Origin: Caldilineaceae bacterium bin5
GTDB taxonomy: Bacteria > Chloroflexota > Anaerolineae > Caldilineales > Caldilineaceae
NCBI GenBank assembly: GCA_002238445.1
Contig: MPML01000001.1
Location: 186,001 to 250,000, forward strand
DNA: 64,000 nucleotides
Direction of reading: 5' to 3'
The notes beneath the pieces are model-generated. The model did not search any database. It was given only the letters and a program-made list of their open reading frames with translations, and was not told where the DNA came from. Shown one piece after another: positions 57,638 to 64,000 of the stretch. Position numbers and translations under genes: made by a program. The first letter of the stretch is position 1. Each line of letters begins with the position of its first letter.

Positions 57638-58978
57638 GTGCCGGACCGCTCTTTGGCCGTGTCGATAAAGAAAGAAGCAGGTCGTCTTGGTTTCGACTTT
57701 TGCCGTGTTGTCAAGGTAGAAGAAGCGGAACATGGAGACTTTTTTACGGGCTGGCTGGAATTGGGGCGGGCAGGCGAGATGGATTACCTGGCGCGCAACC
57801 TGGAGAAGAGGCGAAATCCAGCCCTGCTGGCCGAGACCGGCGAACCCTATCGCTCGTTGATCGTGGTGGGCGTTGATTATCACCGTTTCGACCTGGCGCC
57901 GGAACTCCTGGCCGACCCGGCGCGCGGGATAATCGCCCGCTATGCCTGGGGGGATGACTACCACGAGATCATACGTCCGCTGCTCTATGAACTGGACGGC
58001 TGGCTGCGCGCCGAGACCGGCCGGACGACTTTGGGGAAAGGGCTGGTGGACACGGGACCAGTTCTGGAGCGTGACTGGGCGCATAGGGCCGGCGTTGGCT
58101 TCACGGGCAAGAACTGCTGCACGATTCACCCGCAGCGGGGTAGCTGGCTCTTCCTGGCGACACTACTGGTACCTGAGCTATTGGCCTGCGACCCACCCGG
58201 GTTCGCTGTGCAGTCTAAGGCAGTTGAATTGGAGGCGACGCTGGCAGGATTGCCTGCAGGCGGGGACTATGGTGCGTGGCAGTTGCAGGGCGATGCGCGA
58301 ACACAGGAACTGGGGCGGCAGGGCGCGGTTACAGACGGCAACGGGGGGCCGCTTGAAACACAGTTGGCCACGTGCGGCCAGTGCACGCGCTGTTTGGATG
58401 CTTGCCCGACCGGCGCGTTTGTGGGTCCCTTTCATCTGGACCCGCAGCGCTGCATTTCCTATTGGACGATAGAGTCACGGCAGGCGATTCCACGGCGATT
58501 GCGGAACCTGTTCGGGAACAGGATTTTCGGCTGCGACATTTGTCAGGAGGTTTGCCCCTGGAATCAGCGGTTGGCGGAGCGGAGGCCGCTGTTGAAGGGG
58601 TTGGAAGCGCAGGCGGAGCGCGTCGCGCCGCGGCTGCTTGAGGGGTTTGAGCGGCAGATGCCCTACTGGCTGGAGCCCCAAGCTTTTGCAGAACGCTGGC
58701 GGCGGTCCCCATTGAAACGTGCAAAACGGATTGGGATGCTGCGCAATGTTTGCGTTGCGCTCGGGAACTGGGCCGACCCGGCGGTTTTTCCTGGATTGGA
58801 CGCGGCAGCTGCCGACGAGACGGCATTGGTGCGCGGACACGCGGCTTGGGCGTTGGGGCAACTGCTGTGCAACCACAACGATGGACGGGCCGCGGCCCGG
58901 CTGCAGTCTCTCCTCGACGAGGAGACGGACCCGTGGGTGCGGGAAGAGATCGGACTGGCGCTAGGGGCGGGGACATGA
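57638..58978 (+). CDS. queG: Epoxyqueuosine reductase
   Basis: 446 residues from a GTG start. Reduces epoxyqueuosine to queuosine in tRNA with cobalamin and two [4Fe-4S] clusters. Cluster cysteines in CGQCTRCLDACPTGAF near 247 and CDICQEVCPWNQ near 298; HEAT-like repeats at the C terminus. Relative to typical QueG an insert of about 50 residues lies just before the first cluster (about 190-245). The mobile repeat copy D ends 46 bp upstream. Confidence 0.93.
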   Translation: MPDRSLAVSIKKEAGRLGFDFCRVVKVEEAEHGDFFTGWLELGRAGEMDYLARNLEKRRNPALLAETGEPYRSLIVVGVDYHRFDLAPELLADPARGIIARYAWGDDYHEIIRPLLYELDGWLRAETGRTTLGKGLVDTGPVLERDWAHRAGVGFTGKNCCTIHPQRGSWLFLATLLVPELLACDPPGFAVQSKAVELEATLAGLPAGGDYGAWQLQGDARTQELGRQGAVTDGNGGPLETQLATCGQCTRCLDACPTGAFVGPFHLDPQRCISYWTIESRQAIPRRLRNLFGNRIFGCDICQEVCPWNQRLAERRPLLKGLEAQAERVAPRLLEGFERQMPYWLEPQAFAERWRRSPLKRAKRIGMLRNVCVALGNWADPAVFPGLDAAAADETALVRGHAAWALGQLLCNHNDGRAAARLQSLLDEETDPWVREEIGLALGAGT

Positions 58979-59074
58979 AACTTTAAACATTAGCAGTCGT
59001 AGAGTTGTTTATAGCCATATCGCCGGACGCTGGACTGCCAGGCATGGCCATGTTTACGACAAAGGAGAGTTTTT

Positions 59075-60037
59075 ATGGATATCGGAAGAGCGTTGACATA
59101 CTTTTCAGATGACGATCGTTGGGTCGAGAAGACGGCCATTGGCACAGGGTTGATTCTAATCAGTACTTTGCTGCTGGCGGCGCTGATCGGCATTCTGGGC
59201 TACTTTATCCTGTTCGGCTACCTGGTAAGGCTGATCCAAAACGTGCGTGATGATGCACATCCTGTGTTGCCGGAATGGGATCAGTGGGGAGACGATCTGG
59301 TACGCGGGGTGAAGCTGGCAGGCGTATATCTGGTGTGGGCGCTGCCAATCATATTGGTTTCGGTTCCGCTGTTCATAATTGGCGTGGTCGTCTCCGATAA
59401 CATGCCAGGCGGGGACGACAATATTGGGGCGCTTTTTGGTATTTGCGCCCTTTGTCTGCAATTTCTTTTTGGTATCGCATATGCAGTCTTTCAACCTGGA
59501 TTTACGGTCGCCTATGCCAGGAATGAGAACATGAGCGACGGCCTCCAGGTTTCCGAAATCTGGGACTGGACGCGAGATAATATCGGCAATGTTGTTATTG
59601 TCGCGATACTTACAGTTATAGCCAGCCTGATTATCATGACCGTAGGTAGCATTGTAGGACTGATCTTGTGTATAATAGGTACAGTAGTGACTGTGCCGTT
59701 GTCTCAGTTGATTGTTTATTACTTCCAGGGTCACCTTTACGGTCAACTGGCGCGCATTGCCGGGGAGGGCGCGACATCAGGTTCGTTTGGCGCAGTGCCG
59801 GCAGCATCTGCAGAGGATAGCACTTGGGTGGAAGCTGATTTGGCAACGGATCCTGCGCCGCCGGCCGAAGTTGTGCCGCCTGAAATTTTTGAGCCACAGG
59901 AAGAGCCTGAGCCGCCAGTGGAGCCTGAGCCGCCGGTGGAGCCCGAACTGCCGGTGGAACCTGAGTCTCCGGCAGGGTCAGAGGGGTCTGAAGGGTCCGA
60001 AGCGGATGAACCGCCGGAGGAGCCAAAGAGCCAGTAG
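59075..60037 (+). CDS. DUF4013 membrane protein with Pro/Glu repeat tail
   Basis: 320 residues, start supported by AAGGAGAG six bases upstream. The N-terminal two thirds hold the DUF4013 pattern and five or six spans (GTGLILISTLLLAALIGILG, GYLVRLIQNVRDD, VVIVAILTVIASLIIMTVGSIVG). The C-terminal approximately 85 residues are soluble and end in repeats of PVEPE and GSE. Role unknown. A strong terminator follows. Confidence 0.75.
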   Translation: MDIGRALTYFSDDDRWVEKTAIGTGLILISTLLLAALIGILGYFILFGYLVRLIQNVRDDAHPVLPEWDQWGDDLVRGVKLAGVYLVWALPIILVSVPLFIIGVVVSDNMPGGDDNIGALFGICALCLQFLFGIAYAVFQPGFTVAYARNENMSDGLQVSEIWDWTRDNIGNVVIVAILTVIASLIIMTVGSIVGLILCIIGTVVTVPLSQLIVYYFQGHLYGQLARIAGEGATSGSFGAVPAASAEDSTWVEADLATDPAPPAEVVPPEIFEPQEEPEPPVEPEPPVEPELPVEPESPAGSEGSEGSEADEPPEEPKSQ

Positions 60038-60071
60038 CCGGGCAGGCCCCCAATAGAGGCAATTGCCTCAT

Positions 60072-60121
60072 AAAAGAAGGCCGTGTGAAACAATGGCGTT
60101 TCACACGGCCTTCTTCTTTTT
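60072..60121. terminator. Bidirectional terminator
   Basis: AAGAAGGCCGTGTGAAA (60074-60090), 8-base loop, TTTCACACGGCCTTCTT (60099-60115), a 17-bp perfect stem followed by CTTTTT. The other side has AAAAG before it, so it can also work on the minus strand for pdxT, whose stop is 150 bp away. Confidence 0.9.
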
Positions 60122-60271
60122 GGACTTACCTTTCCATGCTGCTGGCCTGGATTCGGTTAGAGGGTTACCGAGTTTGATCGTCGGTGTGCAAGACTACGAC
60201 ATAGGAGACTTTCGTCAGATACAGCACGCAGTACGCAAGGAGTCCACGCCCTTGTGACTGCTCTGCTCTCC

Positions 60272-60898
60272 TCAGGTCGAATGCGCCATGTAATCCTGTA
60301 CCATCTGTACGAAAAAGCGGTGCCAGCGCGGATCGTCGGTCAGTTCAGGGTGGAAGGCCGTCGCCAGGATCGGGCCATTGCGGACGGCGGCGATCACGGC
60401 TTCATCGTCATTTTGGATAGCGGCAACGGTTGCCAGTGTCTCCACGTCTTCGGCGACGGCGGTAATGGCAGGGGCGCGGATAAAGACCGCGTGGAAGGGA
60501 ACCTCGCCCAGGGCCGGCACTTCGAGTTCGGCTTCGAAGCTATCGACCTGACGACCAAAATAGTTGCGGTTGACGGTTACATCCAGGCCGCCTATAAGGG
60601 CCTGCCCGCCCAGTTTTTGTCCGGTTGCGCGTTCAGCCAGCAGGATCATTCCGGCGCAGGTACCCCAGGTGGGGCGTCCGCCATGCACCCATTGCCGGAG
60701 TGGTTCGACAAGACCCCAGCGCTCGGCGACCAGCCCCATACTTGTACTCTCTCCGCCGGGAATGATTAGGCCGTCCAGATCATCCAGCTGTGCAGCCAGA
60801 CGAACCTCGGCGGCTTCGACGTTGAGGCGGTTCAGCATGGCGATATGTTCGCGAAAAGCGCCCTGCAGGGCGAGAACTCCCAAACGAACTGCAGTCAT
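60272..60898 (-). CDS. pdxT: Pyridoxal 5'-phosphate synthase glutaminase subunit
   Basis: 208 residues. Class I glutaminase that feeds ammonia to PdxS. Catalytic Cys in [11 protein letters not shown], His in [11 protein letters not shown], and GGESTSMG in the oxyanion site. Its ATG overlaps the stop of the PIN-toxin gene (ATGA), so translation is coupled to the toxin rather than to pdxS. Confidence 0.95.
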   Translation of the reverse strand: MTAVRLGVLALQGAFREHIAMLNRLNVEAAEVRLAAQLDDLDGLIIPGGESTSMGLVAERWGLVEPLRQWVHGGRPTWGTCAGMILLAERATGQKLGGQALIGGLDVTVNRNYFGRQVDSFEAELEVPALGEVPFHAVFIRAPAITAVAEDVETLATVAAIQNDDEAVIAAVRNGPILATAFHPELTDDPRWHRFFVQMVQDYMAHST

Positions 60899-61356
60899 GG
60901 CGTCTTCTCTCGCTGGACGAGGAATTCAGCCGGAGTCAGGACAGGAAGTGTAGTCCGATCAGTGAAATCTTTCGGATTCCATGTGACCAGAGCGTCGACC
61001 TGATACTCTTCTGCAGTTTGCAAGACAAACGCGTCGCCGAGAGTTACTTTGTGTTCGATTCTTTCAAATAGAGAGGTAAAGAATGAGGACAGCCACGACG
61101 CCGCGGATGCTTCTTTCATCGCCAACGGAGGTAAAATCTCCACCGGGTAGGCCTCTTCAAAACTGTACATCCAGCGCCGTAATTCTTGTGTCGAAAGATT
61201 GAAAGAAGAGATACCACAAAGTTCCAAGAGCGAAAAGATGGAGAAGCCGCACCTTAATTGTGGAATAACAGTTACGAAGTGTCGATTCTGTTCAAAGCGA
61301 TCATAGCGCGGGAAGAGGCGGTCAATTACGAAGATATTGGTATCAAGAAGGATCAA
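60895..61356 (-). CDS. PIN-domain toxin (VapC-like)
   Basis: 153 residues. PIN acidic residues at D5 (LLDTNIF), E45 (LLELC), D108 (LGDAF) and D130 (NPKDF) make a plausible RNase site. Typical VapC toxins cut tRNA or rRNA. It overlaps the upstream antitoxin gene by 14 bp and the pdxT start by 4 bp. Confidence 0.82.
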   Translation of the reverse strand: MILLDTNIFVIDRLFPRYDRFEQNRHFVTVIPQLRCGFSIFSLLELCGISSFNLSTQELRRWMYSFEEAYPVEILPPLAMKEASAASWLSSFFTSLFERIEHKVTLGDAFVLQTAEEYQVDALVTWNPKDFTDRTTLPVLTPAEFLVQREKTP

Positions 61357-61654
61357 AGTTTTCTCTCCGCATCGCCTTCTTCAAGTCTTCCGGCGTACGA
61401 TAAGGCAGACTATTGGCGATTTTCGACGAGATTCGCTCGAATTCCTTGTCGCGCTCAATCTTCGTCATCTCCAAGAAGAGAGGATCCCTCTGCGCAATCC
61501 TTTCCCTTAGTTCCTCTCGATACGACTTTGTGGGCTGGGGTGGCAATCGATCCGGAAAGAAGACGAGAACGCTCTGACCGTTGGACGCATCAACTGTCTC
61601 AGATAGCTCAACGACACCATCGCGGTAGACACCCTTTACTGAAACGTCCGACAT
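61343..61654 (-). CDS. DUF104-like antitoxin partner of the PIN toxin
   Basis: 103 residues. The N-terminal VKGVYRDGVVELSETVD...VLVFF resembles the beta-strand pattern of DUF104/AF2212 antitoxins. The C terminus is helical and charged (REELRERIAQRDPLFLEM, LKKAMRREN). Position just before and overlapping a PIN gene supports the antitoxin call. Starts 38 bp past the hairpin that follows pdxS. Confidence 0.6.
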   Translation of the reverse strand: MSDVSVKGVYRDGVVELSETVDASNGQSVLVFFPDRLPPQPTKSYREELRERIAQRDPLFLEMTKIERDKEFERISSKIANSLPYRTPEDLKKAMRRENFDPS

Positions 61655-61687
61655 ATTTTCTTCCTCGTGTCAGGAAAAGCGCTAAAT

Positions 61688-61720
61688 GCTGCGGCAGGGA
61701 CCTTCCATCCCTGCCGCAGC
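61688..61720 (-). terminator. Strong hairpin between pdxS and the toxin-antitoxin pair
   Basis: A perfect 13-bp stem (GCTGCGGCAGGGA / TCCCTGCCGCAGC) with a 7-base loop. On the minus strand the T run after it is weak (ATTTAGCG), so it may pause, stabilise or partly terminate the pdxS transcript rather than end it fully. Confidence 0.55.
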
Positions 61721-61757
61721 CCAGTGCAGGCAGTCACTCTATTGGAGGAAAGCTATC

Positions 61758-62675
61758 CTACCAACCCCGCTCCGCCAGCCTTTCGGCTTCTGAAAGTTCG
61801 GTAACGTTGATGCCGACCATTGGCGCGCCGAGGTTTTCGCTAACCTCTGCCAGAATGTGTGGATCGTTGAAGTGCGTAACGGCCTGCACAATGGCATGGG
61901 CGCGCTTGGCAGGGTCGTCACTCTTGAAAATGCCGGAGCCGACGAAGACGCCGTCCACACCTAGTTGCATCATCAACGCCGCGTCGGCTGGGGTTGCGAC
62001 GCCGCCGGCGGCAAAGTTTACGACCGGCAACCGATTCAGCTCGGCGGTCTCCTTTACCAGATCGTAGGGAGCCTGAATTTCTTTTGCGAAGGTGAAAAGC
62101 TCGTCGGCATCCATTCTGCTGATGCGGCGGATGGCGCCGTTAACATTGCGCGCGTGGCGCACGGCCTCGACGACATCGCCGGTGCCGGCCTCGCCCTTGG
62201 TGCGAATCATAGCGGCGCCTTCGGCAATGCGGCGCAGAGCTTCGCCCAGATTTCGGCAGCCGCACACGAACGGGATGGCAAAACTGTGTTTGTTGATGTG
62301 ATGACTCTCGTCGGCCGGAGTCAGGACTTCACTTTCGTCGATATAATCTACGCCAAGCGCCTCCAGGATCTGTGCTTCTACAAAGTGGCCGATCCGTACT
62401 TTGGCCATCACTGGGATTGTGACTGAAGCCATGATCTCTTTGATGAGGCGCGGGTCACTCATGCGCGCTACGCCACCGTCTTGGCGAATGTCAGCGGGAA
62501 CACGTTCGAGGGCCATCACAGCGCAGGCGCCGGCTTCCTCGGCGATACGGGCCTGGTCTGCGGTGACCACATCCATGATGACGCCGCCCTTCAGCATCTG
62601 CGCCAACCCGGCCTTGACGGCAAACGTTCCTCGTTCCACCTGACCATCGTTTTGCTGACCGTTCTTTGTACTCAT
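61758..62675 (-). CDS. pdxS: Pyridoxal 5'-phosphate synthase lyase subunit
   Basis: 305 residues from ATG 62675, with AGGAGG eight to nine bases upstream; a longer frame to 62744 has no such signal. Builds PLP from ribose 5-phosphate, glyceraldehyde 3-phosphate and ammonia. [15 protein letters not shown], the catalytic lysine in [14 protein letters not shown], the [13 protein letters not shown] segment and [14 protein letters not shown] are all intact. pdxT is downstream but separated by two TA genes. Confidence 0.97.
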   Translation of the reverse strand: MSTKNGQQNDGQVERGTFAVKAGLAQMLKGGVIMDVVTADQARIAEEAGACAVMALERVPADIRQDGGVARMSDPRLIKEIMASVTIPVMAKVRIGHFVEAQILEALGVDYIDESEVLTPADESHHINKHSFAIPFVCGCRNLGEALRRIAEGAAMIRTKGEAGTGDVVEAVRHARNVNGAIRRISRMDADELFTFAKEIQAPYDLVKETAELNRLPVVNFAAGGVATPADAALMMQLGVDGVFVGSGIFKSDDPAKRAHAIVQAVTHFNDPHILAEVSENLGAPMVGINVTELSEAERLAERGW

Positions 62676-63086
62676 AGGTCTGTGCCTCCTTGGTTGACAC
62701 AACGGGACAAAATTGCTTCCTGCTGCGCAGTCAGGGATAAACACTGGACCCAGCCTGAATAATCCCTTTGCGCTCGATACTGATTTCTGTTATTGTAGTC
62801 AAAAGCCCCCTGATTTTCCAACTTCGCAAAACCCACAAATTCATGCAGAATATTCTGTATGGCCGATCCATGACTTGGCCTGGACGAGGAGTGACTATTT
62901 TGGGCAATATTTACAATAGGGGCTGACTTTCTATTGTGCAGACTGCCCATAGGTATTTGGGCTTTAGTTCGGGGATTATTATTCGGGTGGCCGAAGGCGT
63001 TTTCCGCTGGGGGTCACTTCACCACTATTACCCCACAAGAGCTTTTTGGACAGCAGGTTTTGCCTGCAAGAGGAGGAACTGTGTAA
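62676..63086. other. Divergent promoter region of pdxS and amt
   Basis: 411 bp, AT-rich in the middle. Besides the pdxS promoter candidate and the GGAGG Shine-Dalgarno of amt, no regulator site or gene is evident. Confidence 0.4.
62792..62821 (-). promoter_or_regulatory. Candidate pdxS promoter
   Basis: On the minus strand TTGGAA (62816-62821), an 18-base spacer, TACAAT (62792-62797). It would give a leader of about 110 bases. Confidence 0.4.
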
Positions 63087-64000
63087 ATGGATGGCATCAA
63101 CTCAGGAGATACTGCCTGGATCATCGTCGCCACCGCATTGGTGCTGATGATGACGCCGGCGTTAGGATTTTTCTATGGCGGTATGGTACGCCGTAAGAAC
63201 ATTCTCTCCACCCTCAACTTAAGTTTCATCACGATTGGCCTCATCAGCATTCAGTGGGTCATTATTGGCTACAGCCTGGCATTTGGAGATAGTGTGGCCG
63301 GGCTGGTTGGCGGCCTCAACTACATAGGGCTGTCGAATGTCGGTGTGGAGGCGCTGGAAGGGCTATCCATTCCCCACCTGCTCTTTGTCGCATTCCAGAT
63401 GACGTTCGCCATAATCACGCCCGCGCTGATTTCCGGCACATTTGTGGAACGTATTCGCTTCAAGGTGTACCTGGTGTTTGCGGTTGTGTGGGCCACACTC
63501 GTCTATGATCCGGTCTGCCACTGGGCTTGGGGCGGCGGCATTTTTGCGCGCTGGGGCGCATTGGACTTTGCCGGCGGGACGGTTGTACACATCACGGCCG
63601 GTTTCTCAGCGCTTGCCTTTGCTATGGCGATTCGCAAGCGCAAAGGATTCGGTCAGATTGCGATTGAGCCGCACAATATCGCCTTTACTGTTCTGGGAGC
63701 GGGTCTGCTGTGGGTCGGCTGGTTTGGCTTTAACGGCGGCAGCGCCTTGGCAGCCAATGGTCAGGCTGTGCAGGCGCTGATGAACACTAACACGGCGGCA
63801 GCAGCAGCGGCCGTAGTTTGGATGTTCTTGTCTTGGCGTGACAACAAGCCTAGCGTGCTGGGGATCGTAACCGGAGCGGTTGTGGGCCTGGTGGCCATCA
63901 CACCGGCGGCCGGCTTCGTCACGCCGATGGCCGCGCTTCTGATCGGCGCGATTGCAGCGCCCGTCAGCTATTACAGCATCGACTTTCGTGAAAAGAAGGG
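63087..64000 (+). CDS. amt: Ammonium transporter (3' end outside window)
   Basis: ATG 63087 with AGGAGGA nine bases upstream; 304 codons then the window ends without a stop. The sequence is Amt/Rh-like throughout: ALVLMMTPALGFFYGGMVRRKN, PALISGTFVERI, PVCHWAWGGGIFARWGALDFAGGTVVHITAG with the first of the twin pore histidines, and GWFGFNGGSALAANG. It lacks a signal peptide. No glnK-type gene is visible before it; one could follow outside the window. Confidence 0.93.
   Translation, partial: MDGINSGDTAWIIVATALVLMMTPALGFFYGGMVRRKNILSTLNLSFITIGLISIQWVIIGYSLAFGDSVAGLVGGLNYIGLSNVGVEALEGLSIPHLLFVAFQMTFAIITPALISGTFVERIRFKVYLVFAVVWATLVYDPVCHWAWGGGIFARWGALDFAGGTVVHITAGFSALAFAMAIRKRKGFGQIAIEPHNIAFTVLGAGLLWVGWFGFNGGSALAANGQAVQALMNTNTAAAAAAVVWMFLSWRDNKPSVLGIVTGAVVGLVAITPAAGFVTPMAALLIGAIAAPVSYYSIDFREKK

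Noticed and set aside
62676..62744. Longer pdxS start
   Set aside because: The ATG at 62675 has a strong AGGAGG; the extension has no support.

Overview
The window reads as a GC-rich bacterial chromosome segment (visibly about 58-60% G+C), densely packed with genes, mostly housekeeping and central metabolism, with a few worn selfish or accessory modules between them. Gene content fits a Chloroflexota-type genome, perhaps a Caldilinea/Anaerolineae-like lineage. The hints are an alaS / baseplate-J-like / ruvX block, UMF1-type MFS genes, a DUF3048 lipoprotein, tandem M42 peptidases, a CoxMSL-type hydroxylase and pdxS/pdxT. This placement is inference from gene content only; there is no rRNA here to test it. 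I saw no rRNA, tRNA, CRISPR array, prophage or transposase gene.

Layout. 1-6335 (+): a catabolic operon with an enolase-superfamily dehydratase (cut by the window edge), a SelA-like PLP lyase, a serine/alanine-glyoxylate-type aminotransferase and a GlcD-GlcF fusion oxidoreductase. 6599-13704: a DUF3048 lipoprotein and pyruvate kinase, then a tandem segmental duplication that copied the pyk 3' end plus the convergent MFS gene, leaving a pyk pseudogene and two MFS paralogues. 13780-18753: mtaB, a TIM-barrel isomerase, a glutamate dehydrogenase with a long low-complexity N terminus, and a HEPN/MNT toxin-antitoxin pair. 18829-23673 (-): alaS, a membrane baseplate-J-like protein, ruvX. 23960-26603 (+): an ABC-2 exporter. 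27162-32907 (+): a zinc-ribbon membrane protein, three tandem M42 aminopeptidases, mutY, an HtrA-like lipoprotein protease. 32911-36991 (-): tig-clpP-clpX. 37031-40823: a membrane hydrolase, a broken hicAB module and mutL. 41142-47266 (-): an orphan DNA methyltransferase and a molybdenum hydroxylase operon with a MoaD-like protein. 47573-58978: comEC, DUF2165, an AI-2E/HAD fusion, lepB, pnp, rpsO, queG. 59075-64000: a DUF4013 protein, the pyridoxal phosphate synthase genes pdxS and pdxT separated by a PIN-domain toxin-antitoxin pair, and the start of an ammonium transporter.

The most notable non-coding discovery is a family of short non-autonomous mobile elements. Two complete copies (38131-38443 and 57301-57591) are each flanked by a perfect 9-bp target duplication. 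Removing the first copy together with one duplication restores the HicA reading frame to its natural end, and the hicB start then overlaps the restored stop codon. Two partial copies lie at 7969-8178 and 26942-27052. The core folds into a cloverleaf-like set of inverted repeats, and one stem has been exchanged for a different complementary stem in one copy. Other items worth a look are the pdxS-antitoxin-toxin-pdxT order, the pyk/MFS duplication, the AI-2E/HAD fusion, two candidate ATC start codons with good Shine-Dalgarno spacing, and two promoters that predict leaderless or nearly leaderless transcripts.
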